Shown: positions 18,301-26,609, counted from the stretch's first letter. The stretch: DNA of 64,000 nt from Pseudomonas guariconensis (GCF_015680235.1 NZ_JADLJL010000002.1:1-64000), one strand, 5' to 3'. The notes: generated by a model not told the origin, from the letters alone. Numbers and translations: made by a program.

Positions 18301-18984
18301 CGGTACCCCTTCGTGGCGCAGGGGGCCGACGCATCCCTGGATGACTTCGAGGCTTTCTTCGGGCCGAAAGGGCGACTGCAGGCGTTTCAGGATCAATACC
18401 TGAACGTGTTTCTCAAAGACAATTTCGATGCCCTATATGCCGACATCCGTGGCGACCATCTCATACGCAGCGACGTGATCGAGCAGTTGCAGGCGGCAGA
18501 GCGCATCCGCGAAACGTTCTTCGACCAGCGGGGCAACCTCGGGGTGCAATTCAGCATCGAACCCTTGGGGCTGAGCCCCAATCAACGAACCAGCCTGCTC
18601 GACCTGGATGGGCAACTGATCAGCTACACCCATGGCCCGAGCCAGGTCACGGGCGTGATATGGCCCAATACGCTGGGGCCGCAGGTGCGTAGCAACCTTA
18701 CGCTGCTCAAGCTCAACGGCACCAGCAGTAGCCTGGAATACCGTGGCCCCTGGTCGATGTACCGCCTGCTCAGTCGCGGTGCACTCAATGGGCGCACCCC
18801 GACCAGCGTAGACCTGAGCTTCAGAATGGGGGGCGGCCTGATGCGTTACCAGTTGAGTTCGCAGAAGGCGTTCAACCCTATTACCCAGCAACCATTCAAG
18901 GGCTTCAGGCTTCCTCGTACGCTGCTCGAGGCGTCGGCCACGCAACTCGTACATGCCGGCTCCGCCATGAGGGAGGTCCTGTGA
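15355..18984 (+). CDS. tssM: T6SS membrane complex protein TssM (IcmF/VasK)
   Basis: 1209 residues. Two N-terminal transmembrane helices (about residues 20-40 and 58-75) are followed by a cytoplasmic nucleotide-binding domain with a Walker A motif GAEGAGKSS at 138-146. A third helix lies near residue 475 (WVSAGVGLLAIVMMGATW). The long periplasmic part ends in the C-terminal domain that contacts TssJ (RGPWSMYRLLSRGAL near 1125). TssM spans the periplasm and forms the envelope channel with TssJ and TssL. It is the last T6SS gene on the rightward side. Confidence 0.97.
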   Translation: MNKIWKYFMRWGLSKVTRAGAAMPLLLGVAIFLALVAIWWMGPHWRWHGQYPLASMAHRSVASLVLVLLPLLCWLLVLRLRVQRLYAERRQEAEVQADPCLPFIQAQECALDRGLANYLDNAGGQRALYQLPWYLVLGAEGAGKSSFIAGSDQGFSLTRISKAQARSCQEESLAYPVQWWIGNDAVLIDPPGELITQKALADCPRSAPGDTEPELPAGTQARLWRHLLGWLARNRSRRALNGLVLVVDLASLLQARPEQRKALADVLRSRLHELSIELGSRLPLYVVLSKFDLLDGFDQLFARMTASQREQTLGFTFKLDAISTFDAWLDELACHYDRLVQVLQEHMHDGLGALGNTEQCQRLVSLQAQLIGLRPALMSFLREALASDRFTTPALVRGLYFSSVLQRGETNNAFLRAAGLPYKVGAPLSDAKPQGRSLVYFAQHIFQRVVYQEAGLAGDNVKIAREKRRLRWVSAGVGLLAIVMMGATWHRYFDINRNKATSVLAKTAAFGSRAVDEQLDPTGRNLLAPLAQIRDAVSVYGDYRSAWPVLADFGLYQGRAIGPRVDAAYLNLLSRRFLPAIASGVVDAMLAAPGGSEQQMAALRVYRMIEDRSSRKGQWVEEWMAHRWQSAYPGQGQVQRDLMRHLQYALAYADTDLLALRQRIDEVQQSLRKVPLPQRVYAGLKRRAQEQLPGSLDLRHQVGPVFDLVYQPVTDNDVEDEGLLLRPLLTAKGFKTYFVPRSREVTDMAMVDQWALGERDRLDYSDADREVLTEQIRDLYSMDYIDSWRRALNAFAIVDFQDLGHGVSVLEHLTGPAAPLRRLLETVRDNTLIETLEPPGQERTARVGLEGLGRGDEQQVSNIRRAFASLNGLLEAKEGRPSYYDETLAAMSAVHDYARAVQESPNRGKSALQAVLQRFSMKGPDPIATLQRVATGLPEPIRKQVSAVAEQTAYVLVVEALRELDRRWDAEVYSFFQQRLAGRYPFVAQGADASLDDFEAFFGPKGRLQAFQDQYLNVFLKDNFDALYADIRGDHLIRSDVIEQLQAAERIRETFFDQRGNLGVQFSIEPLGLSPNQRTSLLDLDGQLISYTHGPSQVTGVIWPNTLGPQVRSNLTLLKLNGTSSSLEYRGPWSMYRLLSRGALNGRTPTSVDLSFRMGGGLMRYQLSSQKAFNPITQQPFKGFRLPRTLLEASATQLVHAGSAMREVL

Positions 18985-19010
18985 CGGCCAGCTTTTTCCA
19001 GGTCGGGCCT

Positions 19011-19181
19011 CTACGCAATGAAGTCCGACTCGGCTGGAGGCGCTGCCTGTGCGTCTTGCTCGATGGAGTCGTAAACGGCCAGGCCACACACGCCGCAAAG
19101 GCCCACAGAGGCAAGCACGATGTCGCCCAGGATCATGCCGATGATCAGCAGCATCAGGCTCAGACGGAAAAGGGTGGTCAT
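19011..19181 (-). CDS. Small hydrophobic membrane protein (56 aa)
   Basis: A short gene with a strong GGGAGG ribosome site 5 bases before its ATG at 19181. The product begins MTTLFRLSLMLLIIGMILGD, has a hydrophobic stretch over residues 5-35 with the Cys pair CGVC near 29-32, and ends in an acidic, Ala/Pro-rich tail. One or two membrane helices are likely. It converges on the end of tssM, 26 bases away. I do not recognise the family. Support is the ribosome site and amino-acid composition only. Confidence 0.6.
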   Translation of the reverse strand: MTTLFRLSLMLLIIGMILGDIVLASVGLCGVCGLAVYDSIEQDAQAAPPAESDFIA

Positions 19182-19384
19182 GGCTGCCTCCCTGGCAGTT
19201 GAGTTGACGTCTCAACGATAACGCTCGGGATCCAATTGCGCAGCCGAAATCGGGGTGGATGGCAGTCCATCCATCTGAAATGGCCGATTGGTCCCGCAGG
19301 ATGCGGCGGTTTGGCCTTGAGGTGGCAGTCTGCGGCACTGCATCCATCCATGAAGCAGTGCCTGAGGGGGATCGCTTGTGGACG

Positions 19385-20596
19385 TCAGGCCCGCTGGCGT
19401 TCCTCGCCGATACATGCCGCGGCGGTGAACAGCACGTCGGTGGACGAGTTGAGCGCAGTCTCCGCCGAGTCCTGCAACACGCCGATGATGAAGCCGACCG
19501 CCACTACCTGCATGGCGACTTCGCTGGGAATGCCGAACAGGCTGCACGCCAGCGGGATCAGCAGCAGCGAGCCGCCGGCAACGCCCGAGGCGCCGCAGGC
19601 GCATACGGCTGCGACTACGCTGAGCAGCACTGCGGTAGGAAGGTCCACCGCAATGCCCAGGGTATGTACGGCGGCCAGGGTCAGAACGGTGATGGTGATC
19701 GCCGCGCCGGCCATGTTGATGGTCGCGCCCAGAGGGATCGATACCGAGTAGGTGTCCTCATGCAGGCCGAGCTTTTCCGACAGCGCCAGGTTGACCGGGA
19801 TGTTGGCCGCCGAGCTGCGCGTGAAGAAGGCGGTGATGCCGCTTTCGCGCAGGCACATCAGTACCAGGGGGTAGGGGTTGCGGCGGATCTTCCAGAAGAC
19901 GATGAGCGGGTTGACCACCAGGGCCACGAACAGCATGCAGCCGATCAGCACGGCCAACAGGTGTGCGTAGCCGAGCAGGGCGTCCAGGCCCGATTCGGCC
20001 AGGGTCGCGGCCACCAGGCCAAAGATCCCCAGCGGCGCGAAGCGGATGACCATGCGCACGATCAGGGTGACGCCGTTTGACAGGTCTTCCACCACGGTGC
20101 GGGTGGTCTGGCCGGCATGTCGCAGCGCCACGCCCAGGCCGACGGCCCAGGTCAGGATGCCGATGAAGTTGCCGTTCAACAGGGCATTGACCGGGTTATC
20201 CACGGCGCTGAGCACCAGGTTCTGCAGAACCTCGCTGATGCCGCCTGGTGCGGTGAGCGCGGCCTCGCTGGCACGCAGGGCCAGCTGGGACGGGAAGGCC
20301 ATGCTGGCGACCACGGCCACCACGGCGGCGGCGAAGGTGCCGAGCAGGTACAGCACGAGGATGGGGCGGATGTGGGTTTCCTGGCCATGTTTATGGTTGG
20401 CGATCGAGGCCATTACCAGGATGAACACCAGGATTGGCGCCACGGCCTTGAGCGCTGAAACGAAGAGCTTGCCGAGGAAGCCCAGGGTGATCGCCGTGGC
20501 GGGTGACAGCAGGGCGATTGCGATACCTGCCACCAAGCCGATGCAGATCTGCGTCACCAGGCTGGTACGGTTGATGAAACGAAGGACGGGGGTCAT
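19385..20596 (-). CDS. sstT: Na+/serine-threonine symporter SstT
   Basis: 403 residues, usual SstT size. It is a member of the dicarboxylate/amino acid:cation symporter family and imports serine and threonine with sodium. The start [20 protein letters not shown], the serine-rich loop [21 protein letters not shown] near residues 265-285, and the [26 protein letters not shown] helix near 300 support this. The ATG at 20596 was chosen over an upstream in-frame codon at 20716 because it matches the SstT N-terminus. It lies downstream of nhaR on the same strand with a 113-base gap holding a partial REP sequence. Confidence 0.93.
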   Translation of the reverse strand: MTPVLRFINRTSLVTQICIGLVAGIAIALLSPATAITLGFLGKLFVSALKAVAPILVFILVMASIANHKHGQETHIRPILVLYLLGTFAAAVVAVVASMAFPSQLALRASEAALTAPGGISEVLQNLVLSAVDNPVNALLNGNFIGILTWAVGLGVALRHAGQTTRTVVEDLSNGVTLIVRMVIRFAPLGIFGLVAATLAESGLDALLGYAHLLAVLIGCMLFVALVVNPLIVFWKIRRNPYPLVLMCLRESGITAFFTRSSAANIPVNLALSEKLGLHEDTYSVSIPLGATINMAGAAITITVLTLAAVHTLGIAVDLPTAVLLSVVAAVCACGASGVAGGSLLLIPLACSLFGIPSEVAMQVVAVGFIIGVLQDSAETALNSSTDVLFTAAACIGEERQRA

Positions 20597-20709
20597 GCAG
20601 CAGAATCTCGTTCTTGTAAAACCGGCCACTTTAGCACAGACCTGTGTAGGCCTGTTCCGACCCCATCGCCGGCAAGCTGGCCCCGCGGGACCTCTGTGGG
20701 GGCCTGCAA

Positions 20710-21603
20710 TCACCAATGAAACAGCTCCCGCCGCGCCCCCTCGGTGATGGCCACTATTCCGGGGTGGGTCACCTTGCGTTCCACCGAAATGGCATAGAAC
20801 GACTCGTTCAGCGCTTCGGTCTGGCCGATCAGGCGTACGCCGTATTGCCGGCAGACTTCCTCGGCGATCACGCTGGGGGCGACGAAGATGCCACTGCCGG
20901 ACTGGCCGAAAGCCTGCATCAGGGCGCTGTCGTCGAATTCGCCGATGATGCGTGGCTGTACCTGCTGTTCAGCCAGCCAGCGCAGCAGGCGACTGCGCAG
21001 TACGGTTTCCTGGCCGGGAATCAGCAAGGGCGCGTCATCCAGACAGGCGGGGAAGGGTTGGTCGTGCCGGTCGGCCAATGCCGGCGTGGCGAAGAAGCTC
21101 AGGCCGCATTCGCCGAGCTTCTGGCTATAGCCTTTGATATCCAGGTGGCTGGGCATGGGGCTGTCGGAGATCACCAGGTCCAGGCGCTGGATCGCAAGGT
21201 CGGCGAGCAGGCGCTCGAGCTTGTCTTCGCGGCAGTTGATGCGCAGTACATTGTCCAGCTCCATGGTCGGGGCCAGTAAGCGGTAGACGATGGACTTGGG
21301 CACCACATCGGCCACCCCCACGCGAAACAGGATCTGCTCTTGGGGGCCGGCCCGCAGCAGGGCTTCGAGTTCGCCACCGATCTGGAACATCTGTTCGGCG
21401 TAGCCCAGGGCCTGGCGACCGGTCTCGGTCAACTCCAGTTGCCGGCCGACACGCTGGAACAGCTCCAGGCCGTAGGTCTGCTCGAACAGGCTGATCTGCC
21501 CGCTGATGGTCTGTGGCGTGAGGTTCAGTTGCTCGCTGGCGCGGGCGATGCTGCCGGTCTTGGCCACCACCCAGAAGTAGTGGAGTTGGCGGTAGTTGAG
21601 CAT
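20710..21603 (-). CDS. nhaR: LysR-family transcriptional activator NhaR
   Basis: 297 residues. The N-terminal winged helix ([40 protein letters not shown]) and effector domain ([39 protein letters not shown]) match NhaR, the sodium-responsive LysR regulator. No nhaA antiporter gene is adjacent here; sstT, a sodium-coupled symporter, lies downstream on the same strand. The divergent neighbour is a small lipoprotein gene, and the 135-base gap between them holds both promoters. Confidence 0.88.
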   Translation of the reverse strand: MLNYRQLHYFWVVAKTGSIARASEQLNLTPQTISGQISLFEQTYGLELFQRVGRQLELTETGRQALGYAEQMFQIGGELEALLRAGPQEQILFRVGVADVVPKSIVYRLLAPTMELDNVLRINCREDKLERLLADLAIQRLDLVISDSPMPSHLDIKGYSQKLGECGLSFFATPALADRHDQPFPACLDDAPLLIPGQETVLRSRLLRWLAEQQVQPRIIGEFDDSALMQAFGQSGSGIFVAPSVIAEEVCRQYGVRLIGQTEALNESFYAISVERKVTHPGIVAITEGARRELFHW

Positions 21604-21738
21604 CCGCAGGGGCCTCGGTTCGTAAAAACCGAAGTATAACCGCTGAAAATACGAATTTTCCTGATGTATCGCGGTCTTTAGAATGCGACCCCATCAGGCG
21701 TTTCGTGCGCCGCCGGGATATCGACAAGCGAGGACCCC

Positions 21739-21978
21739 ATGTTGCAATTCAAATCCATTGGCACGCCGCTGGTGCTGGCCTTGGCCCTGTTCAGCCTGGC
21801 AGGCTGCGACCAAGCCGAGAAATCTGCCCAGCAGATGCTCAACCAGGCCGCCGAGTCGGCCAAGCAGGCCATCGACAAGACCAACGAAGCTGCCCAGCAG
21901 GCCCTGAGCGATACCCTCCACCCCGAGGGTGCCCAGCCTAAGGCTGACGCAGACCAAGACAAGACCCAGGGCATCTGA
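21739..21978 (+). CDS. Small lipoprotein, coiled-coil/alanine-rich
   Basis: 79 residues. A lipoprotein signal with lipobox LAGC places the modified cysteine near residue 23. The mature part is an Ala/Gln/Lys-rich amphipathic segment (SAQQMLNQAAESAKQAIDKT) that probably forms a helix or short coiled coil, followed by a polar tail. The function is unknown. It lies 27 bases before the terC-type gene, so the two may be cotranscribed. Confidence 0.8.
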   Translation: MLQFKSIGTPLVLALALFSLAGCDQAEKSAQQMLNQAAESAKQAIDKTNEAAQQALSDTLHPEGAQPKADADQDKTQGI

Positions 21979-22005
21979 GCCCAGCCCCGCTGAAAGGATT
22001 TGATA

Positions 22006-22758
22006 ATGGAATATTTGCTGGAACTGGCTGCAAGCCCTGCCGCCTGGGTTGCCCTGGCCACCCTGGTGGCCATGGAGATCGTGTTGGGCATCGATAACCT
22101 GATCTTCATCTCCATCCTGACCAACAAGCTGCCGGAGGCCTACCGCTCCAAGGCGCGACGCATCGGTATCAGCATGGCGCTGGTCATGCGCCTGGCGCTG
22201 CTTTCGACCGTGGCCTGGATCGTCCAGCTGACGGAGCCTGTGATCGACGTGTTCGGCCACAGCTTCTCGTGGAAGGACATGATCCTCATTGCCGGTGGCC
22301 TGTTCCTGCTGTGGAAGGCGACCAAGGAGATCCATGAAAACGTCGACCCGCACGGCGCCAAGGAAGAAGCCAAGGCCGGCTCGACCGTGACCCTGGGCTT
22401 CGCGGCCGCGATCGGCCAGATCCTGATGCTCGACATCGTCTTCTCGATCGACAGCATCATCACCGCCGTGGGCATGACCGAGCACCTGCCGATCATGATC
22501 ATCGCCGTGATCAGTGCCGTGGTGGTGATGCTGGTGGCGGCCGACCCGTTGGCCAAGTTCATCAACGACAACCCGACCGTGGTGATGCTGGCCCTGGGCT
22601 TCCTGATCATGATCGGTATGACCCTGATCGCCGAAGGCTTCGGTGCCCATGTACCGAAAGGTTATGTGTATGCGGCGATGGCATTCTCGACGGCGATCGA
22701 AGTGCTCAACATCATGGCGCGCCGGGCGCGGCTAAAGCGTGAGGCTGTCGAAGGCTGA
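22006..22758 (+). CDS. TerC-family integral membrane protein
   Basis: 250 residues from the ATG at 22006, with AAAGGA upstream. Two family motifs are clear: EIVLGIDN near residues 23-30 and DIVFSIDS near 143-150, each in a membrane helix. These acidic motifs are thought to bind divalent metal, and several TerC proteins export Mn2+. About seven to eight helices are visible. It lacks the CBS and CorC domains of the fused YoaE/YegH type. I see no yybP-ykoY type manganese riboswitch ahead of it. Confidence 0.9.
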   Translation: MEYLLELAASPAAWVALATLVAMEIVLGIDNLIFISILTNKLPEAYRSKARRIGISMALVMRLALLSTVAWIVQLTEPVIDVFGHSFSWKDMILIAGGLFLLWKATKEIHENVDPHGAKEEAKAGSTVTLGFAAAIGQILMLDIVFSIDSIITAVGMTEHLPIMIIAVISAVVVMLVAADPLAKFINDNPTVVMLALGFLIMIGMTLIAEGFGAHVPKGYVYAAMAFSTAIEVLNIMARRARLKREAVEG

Positions 22759-22769
22759 GGTGTGAATCA

Positions 22770-22845
22770 GGGGCGCTTGGCGCCCCTATCGCGGGATAAG
22801 CCCGCTCCTAACAGGGGTAATCACTGCCTGTAGGAGCGGGCTTTT
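22770..22845. repeat. Terminal hairpin and REP palindrome
   Basis: Just after the TerC stop there is a GGGGCGC-ttg-GCGCCCC hairpin (22770-22786), then a REP-type inverted pair with arms at 22791-22810 and 22831-22845 (core AGCCCGCTCCTA / TAGGAGCGGGCT). It may serve as a terminator for both convergent genes; a T-run (TTTT) follows the second arm. Confidence 0.8.
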
Positions 22846-22848
22846 CGA

Positions 22849-23025
22849 TTAGTGCACCCCTGCATGACGCCGCGCATGACGCGCCGGTCGTGGCTTGGGC
22901 GGGGTCTGTGGCGGCAGGTGGTGATGGGCGTGGCGGCGCACGATGCGCAACACACCCCACAGCATCGCGGCAGCGACGCTCAGCCACATCCCCACCAGCA
23001 TCAGGATCGCCATGGTCAGGCTCAT
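22849..23025 (-). CDS. Small single-helix membrane protein with His/Arg-rich tail (58 aa)
   Basis: The ATG at 23025 has an excellent AAGGAGG site 6 bases upstream. The product begins MSLTMAILMLVGMWLSVAAA, with one hydrophobic helix over residues 3-26, then a basic tail containing HAHHHLPPQTPPKPRPARHA and ending near residue 58. The tail has nine histidines in about 30 residues, which could bind metal, but this is speculation. I do not recognise the family. The stop abuts the REP element. Confidence 0.65.
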   Translation of the reverse strand: MSLTMAILMLVGMWLSVAAAMLWGVLRIVRRHAHHHLPPQTPPKPRPARHARRHAGVH

Positions 23026-23238
23026 GTGTGCCTCCTTCTCTCGGGCGGGCGCGGGGCTCGCCTTCCAGACACAGCTTTAGTCTAGCTCGCAGACCGTGAC
23101 GTTCCATTGACCGAAGGTCTATTCCCTTGGGCCGTTTCGTTCCAAGCAGGCCCCGGGCTATACCCGGGCGCGCGCCAGGCCTATGATCGGAACCCAGGGC
23201 CGGGCGCCGCCTGCCTGGCGAGGAACAAGCGAGTGTCC

Positions 23239-23913
23239 ATGTTGCAACGAACCTTCACTTCCACACGCTGCCTGTTGGCTGCTTGCCTAGTCGCCACCAG
23301 CCTGGCCGGTTGCGCCGGCAGCCCGTCGCCGACCGCTAAGGGGCTGCCGCAACGGGTCGAGATCAGCAGCATGCCGTTCTACCGCGGCAAGGCCAACCAC
23401 AGCGGCGCCATGGCCCTGGCGGCTCTGCTGTCGCAACAAGGCGTGGTGGTTACGCCCGGCCTGCTGGACAAGCCCTTGAACCTGCCGCAGGGCGCCGATG
23501 CGCTGGGGCAGGGCATTCCCAGGGTGGCCCGTGAATACGGCATGGTGGTCTATCCCCTGGAAAAACGTCTGGAAGCCTTGCTCACCCAGGTAGCTGCGGG
23601 CAACCCCGTGCTGGTGCGCTACGAAGAGGGCTCGGCCTGGTGGAGCGAACCGCGTTATGCGGTGCTGATCGGCTATGACAGCTACAAACAGCGGGTGCTG
23701 TTGCGCTCAGGGATGCAGCGTCGCCAGTTGATGGCGTTCGATGACTTCGAGGCTGCGTGGGCGAAGGAGGGAAGCTGGGCGGTGCTGGTACAGCCACCGC
23801 GGCAACTGCCGGCCCAGGTGGACCGGCAGCGCTGGCTGCAGGCTGCCGATGAACTGGCCAAGGCGGGCCAGGAGATCGCGGCGAAGCAGGCCGTTCGCAG
23901 CGTAGGGCAGTAG
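23239..23913 (+). CDS. PA2778-like C39 peptidase-fold lipoprotein, catalytic residues missing
   Basis: 224 residues from the ATG at 23239. A signal peptide with lipobox LAGC (cysteine near residue 25) precedes a domain resembling PA2778-type C39 cysteine peptidases. Where active members have a Q-C-G-P-A motif this protein has NHSGAMALAALL, so the nucleophilic Cys is replaced by Ser. Where they have H-Y-A-V-x-x-GYD it has RYAVLIGYD, so the catalytic His is Arg. The fold markers YPLEKRLEALLTQVAAGNPVL and GYDSYKQRVLLRSG are kept. It is therefore probably an inactive, binding-type lipoprotein at the outer membrane. A GTG two codons upstream (23233) is an alternative start. Confidence 0.75.
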   Translation: MLQRTFTSTRCLLAACLVATSLAGCAGSPSPTAKGLPQRVEISSMPFYRGKANHSGAMALAALLSQQGVVVTPGLLDKPLNLPQGADALGQGIPRVAREYGMVVYPLEKRLEALLTQVAAGNPVLVRYEEGSAWWSEPRYAVLIGYDSYKQRVLLRSGMQRRQLMAFDDFEAAWAKEGSWAVLVQPPRQLPAQVDRQRWLQAADELAKAGQEIAAKQAVRSVGQ

Positions 23914-23928
23914 GCCATGCTGACCCCC

Positions 23929-24012
23929 ATCGCGGGACAAGCCCGCTCCCACAAGGGCCTGCAAAAATCGAATCATTATGCATTGTCTGTGGGAGCGGGC
24001 TTGCCCCGCGAT
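23929..24012. repeat. REP inverted pair
   Basis: Two 25-base arms in inverted orientation at 23929-23953 and 23988-24012, with one mismatch (core CGCGGGACAAGCCCGCTCCC). This is the classic Pseudomonas REP arrangement between convergent genes. Confidence 0.9.
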
Positions 24013-24031
24013 CGGGCCTAGGCAGGCGACA

Positions 24032-25315
24032 TCAGATACCCAGGCGGTCACGCAAGCTGTAGTACCAGGCACCCAGCGCGCTGAACGGCACGCGCAGCAG
24101 CTGGCCACCCGGGAACGGGTAGTGCGGCAGGCCGGCGAAGGCATCGAAGCGCTCGGCCTGGCCACGCAAGGCCTCGGCCAGCACCTTGCCCGCCAGGTGG
24201 GTGTAGGTCACGCCATGGCCGGAGCAGCCCTGGGAGTAGTAGATGTTGTCGCCGATACGGCCGACCTGCGGCAGGCGCGATAGGGTCAGCAGGAAGTTGC
24301 CGGTCCAGGCGTAGTCGATCTTCACGTTCTTGAGCTGCGGGAAGGCCTTGAGCATCTTCGGACGGATGATCGCCTCGATGTTCGCCGGGTCACGCGCACC
24401 GTAGACTACGCCACCGCCGAAGATCAGGCGCTTGTCGCTGGTCAGGCGGTAATAGTCGAGTAGGTAGTTGCAGTCCTCGACGCAGTAGTCCTGGGGCAGC
24501 AAGGTGCGGGCCAGTTCCTCGCCCAGCGGCTCGGTGGTGATCACCTGGGTGCCGCATGGCATGGACTTGGCGGCCAGTTCCGGCACCAGGTTGCCCAGGT
24601 AGGCGTTGCCGGCGACGATGATGAACTTGGCGCGTACCTTGCCCTGCGGGGTGTGCACGACCGGGTTGGCGCCACGCTCGATGCGCACGGCCGGGGTCTG
24701 TTCATAGATGACGCCGCCCAGGGACTCGACCGCGGCGGCTTCGCCCAGGGCCAGGTTCAGGGGGTGGATGTGGCCGCCGCTCATGTCCAGCATGCCGCCG
24801 ACATAGTTGTCGCAGGCCACCACTTCACGGATGCGCTTCTGGTCCATCAGCTCCAGCTGAGTGTGGCCGAAACGCTCCCACAGGCGCTTTTGCGACTCCA
24901 GGTGGCCCATCTGCTTGGCGCTGAGTGCGGCGAACACACCGCCGTCCTTCAGGTCGCACTGGATGTTGTACTTAGCCACGCGCTCACGAATGATACGGCC
25001 GCCTTCGAAGGCCATCTGGCCCAGCAGTTGTGCCTGCTTGGGGCCGACGGTGCGTTCGATGACATCGATGTCACGGCTGTAGCTGTTGACGATCTGGCCG
25101 CCGTTGCGACCCGACGCGCCGAAGCCGACCTTGGCCGCTTCGACGATGCTCACCTTGAAGCCGTTCTCCAGCAGGAACAGGGCGCTGGACAGACCAGTGT
25201 AGCCGGCACCGATGATGCAAATATCGGTCTCCACCTCACCCTGCAGCGCCGGACGTGGCGGCACCGGGTTGGCCGAGGCGGCGTAGTAGGACTGGGGGTA
25301 GGGGGTGTTGGCCAT
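24032..25315 (-). CDS. puuB: FAD-dependent oxidase, gamma-glutamylputrescine oxidoreductase family (PuuB/PauB)
   Basis: 427 residues, family length. The dinucleotide-binding motif DICIIGAGYTGLSSALFLLE sits near residues 31-50, followed by GFGASGRNGGQIVNSYS near 85. A C-terminal flavin motif YYSQGCSGHGVTYTHLAGKV lies near 375. These features mark the DAO family subgroup that oxidises gamma-glutamylputrescine in polyamine catabolism. No other puu/pau genes are adjacent, so the exact substrate is inferred; related oxidases act on other amines. The promoter must lie between 25316 and tRNA-Val; I see no clear operator. Confidence 0.85.
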   Translation of the reverse strand: MANTPYPQSYYAASANPVPPRPALQGEVETDICIIGAGYTGLSSALFLLENGFKVSIVEAAKVGFGASGRNGGQIVNSYSRDIDVIERTVGPKQAQLLGQMAFEGGRIIRERVAKYNIQCDLKDGGVFAALSAKQMGHLESQKRLWERFGHTQLELMDQKRIREVVACDNYVGGMLDMSGGHIHPLNLALGEAAAVESLGGVIYEQTPAVRIERGANPVVHTPQGKVRAKFIIVAGNAYLGNLVPELAAKSMPCGTQVITTEPLGEELARTLLPQDYCVEDCNYLLDYYRLTSDKRLIFGGGVVYGARDPANIEAIIRPKMLKAFPQLKNVKIDYAWTGNFLLTLSRLPQVGRIGDNIYYSQGCSGHGVTYTHLAGKVLAEALRGQAERFDAFAGLPHYPFPGGQLLRVPFSALGAWYYSLRDRLGI

Positions 25316-25477
25316 GCTAAGGAAACCTCGTGTTTTATATTTTTAACGAATGTACCGATGCTATCAATAATAATAAACACCCGCTAGTCGTCCGTTGAAA
25401 ATCCTTTACTCCGCCTCCGTGTAGGTGTCTTTTGGTAAATAGTTTTAGGATTCAGTGGGTTAGCGCGAAAAAAACAG

Positions 25478-25505
25478 TTGACAGCCATTTTGGAACGCGT
25501 AGAAT
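25478..25505 (+). promoter_or_regulatory. Promoter of tRNA-Val copy 1
   Basis: TTGACA at 25478-25483 and TAGAAT at 25500-25505 with a 16-base spacer, 14 bases before the tRNA. This is a near-consensus sigma-70 promoter. Confidence 0.8.
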
Positions 25506-25519
25506 GCGCCCACATCGAC

Positions 25520-25596
25520 AGGCACATAGCTCAGTTGGTTAGAGCACCACCTTGACATGGTGGGGGTCGTTGGTTCGAGTCCAATTGTGCCTACCA
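25520..25596 (+). tRNA. tRNA-Val (anticodon GAC), copy 1
   Basis: 77 nucleotides including an encoded CCA. The acceptor stem AGGCACA pairs with TGTGCCT, the D-arm is TAGCTCAGTTGGTTAGAGCA, the anticodon stem-loop CCACCTTGACATGGTGG carries GAC, and the T-arm contains GGTTCGAGTCC. It is identical over its full length to copy 2 at 29511-29587. Confidence 0.97.
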
Positions 25597-25625
25597 AACG
25601 AAAGTCCCGGGTTTCCGGGCACGAG

Positions 25626-25655
25626 AAGGGCGATCCGAAAGGGTCGCCCTTTTTT
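25626..25655 (+). terminator. Rho-independent terminator of tRNA-Val copy 1
   Basis: A stem AAGGGCGATCC (25626-25636) pairs with GGGTCGCCCTT (25641-25651), followed by a T-run to 25655. The same hairpin follows tRNA-Val copy 2. Confidence 0.9.
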
Positions 25656-25850
25656 GTCGTTGGTCCGTGCCCTGGCGTTCACCGATGGTGCCTCGCGCCT
25701 GTTGCTGCATGCCCATACATGGGGCTGCGCGCGCTCGGATCGCAGCGCAGTGCCAGGCTGTCACGCATCTGGCGCCCTGTGGGGATGGGCAGGTACTCTG
25801 TGCACCTCGTTGACGCGTACAGACTGCCGAAGGATCACTGCGCATGACCC

Positions 25851-26468
25851 GCCAAGCAACTGGAGCCGGAAATCGGCAAGCAGTACGAGGTGGGCGTGAA
25901 GTACGAACCACCAGGCTCCAACAGCCTCTATACCCTGGCGGTGTTCGACCTGACCAAGAAGAACGCTACCGAGAGCGTCAACGGCTTCTCCCGCCAGGAA
26001 GGCGAGGTACGCTCCCAAGGCGTGGAGCTCGAGGGCAAGACCGAAATCGCCAAGGGTTTCAATGTGATCGGCAGTTACACCTGGAACGATGTCGAGGTGA
26101 CCAAGTCGGAAGCCGGCAACAAAGGCAACACGCCATTCCGCATCCCCGAGCACATGGCCTCGATCTGGGGTGACTACACCTTCCAGGGTGGCCTGCTCGA
26201 AGGCCTGCGCCTGGGCGCCGGCGCCCGCTATGTAGGCAGCACCTATGGCGATCGGGAAAACACCTTCAAGGTCGACAGCTACACCGTGGTCGACGCATTG
26301 GTGGCCTACAGCCTGGGCAAGGTAGACAAGTCGCTGGATGGACTGGAGGTGTCGTTGAACGCCACCAACTTGTTCGACGAAGACTACGTGGCCGGATGCT
26401 TCAGCAGCGTGGGTTGCCAATATGGGCAGCAGCGCACCGTGTACGGGACCGTCACCTACAACTGGTAA
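25851..26468 (+). pseudogene. TonB-dependent receptor, C-terminal fragment
   Basis: Only the last ~205 residues of a siderophore-type TonB-dependent receptor remain. The reading frame picks up at KQLEPEIGKQYEVGVKYEPP, a family-typical barrel strand, preceded by an in-frame stop at 25845. It runs intact to the terminal barrel strand ending QRTVYGTVTYNW at 26468. The plug domain, signal and most of the barrel are missing, so it cannot make a working receptor. The sequence between the tRNA terminator and 25851 shows no recognisable gene, so a deletion or recombination junction lies near 25850. Confidence 0.88.
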
Positions 26469-26514
26469 TCCCGTTGCCGCCAGCATGCGCTTCTGCATCG
26501 GCGGCCTTTCGGGC

Positions 26515-26548
26515 TTCCCCGGTGAAAGCCTATGCTTTCGCCGGGGAA
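26515..26548. terminator. Long near-perfect hairpin between convergent genes
   Basis: A 15-base stem (26515-26529 with 26534-26548, one T-G wobble) closed by a CTAT loop. It lies after the receptor fragment and before the end of arsJ. No T-run follows on either strand, so termination is possible but not certain. Confidence 0.6.
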
Positions 26549-26609
26549 ACTAACCGAAATCTCGGATGACAGCGAGCCGGGCCTGATCTGTCCACCTCAG
26601 GACGCATCT

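Noticed and set aside
18981..19202. Plus-strand frame overlapping the tssM stop, a possible further T6SS gene
   Set aside because: It has no T6SS similarity, and the opposite strand holds a better small gene with a strong ribosome site.
21979..22005. Manganese riboswitch before the TerC-type gene
   Set aside because: The gap to the lipoprotein gene is only 27 bases, and no matching fold is seen further upstream.
23929..24012. Repeated palindromes as a possible CRISPR array
   Set aside because: They are inverted pairs scattered over the window, without regular direct repeats, spacers or cas genes; they are REP elements.
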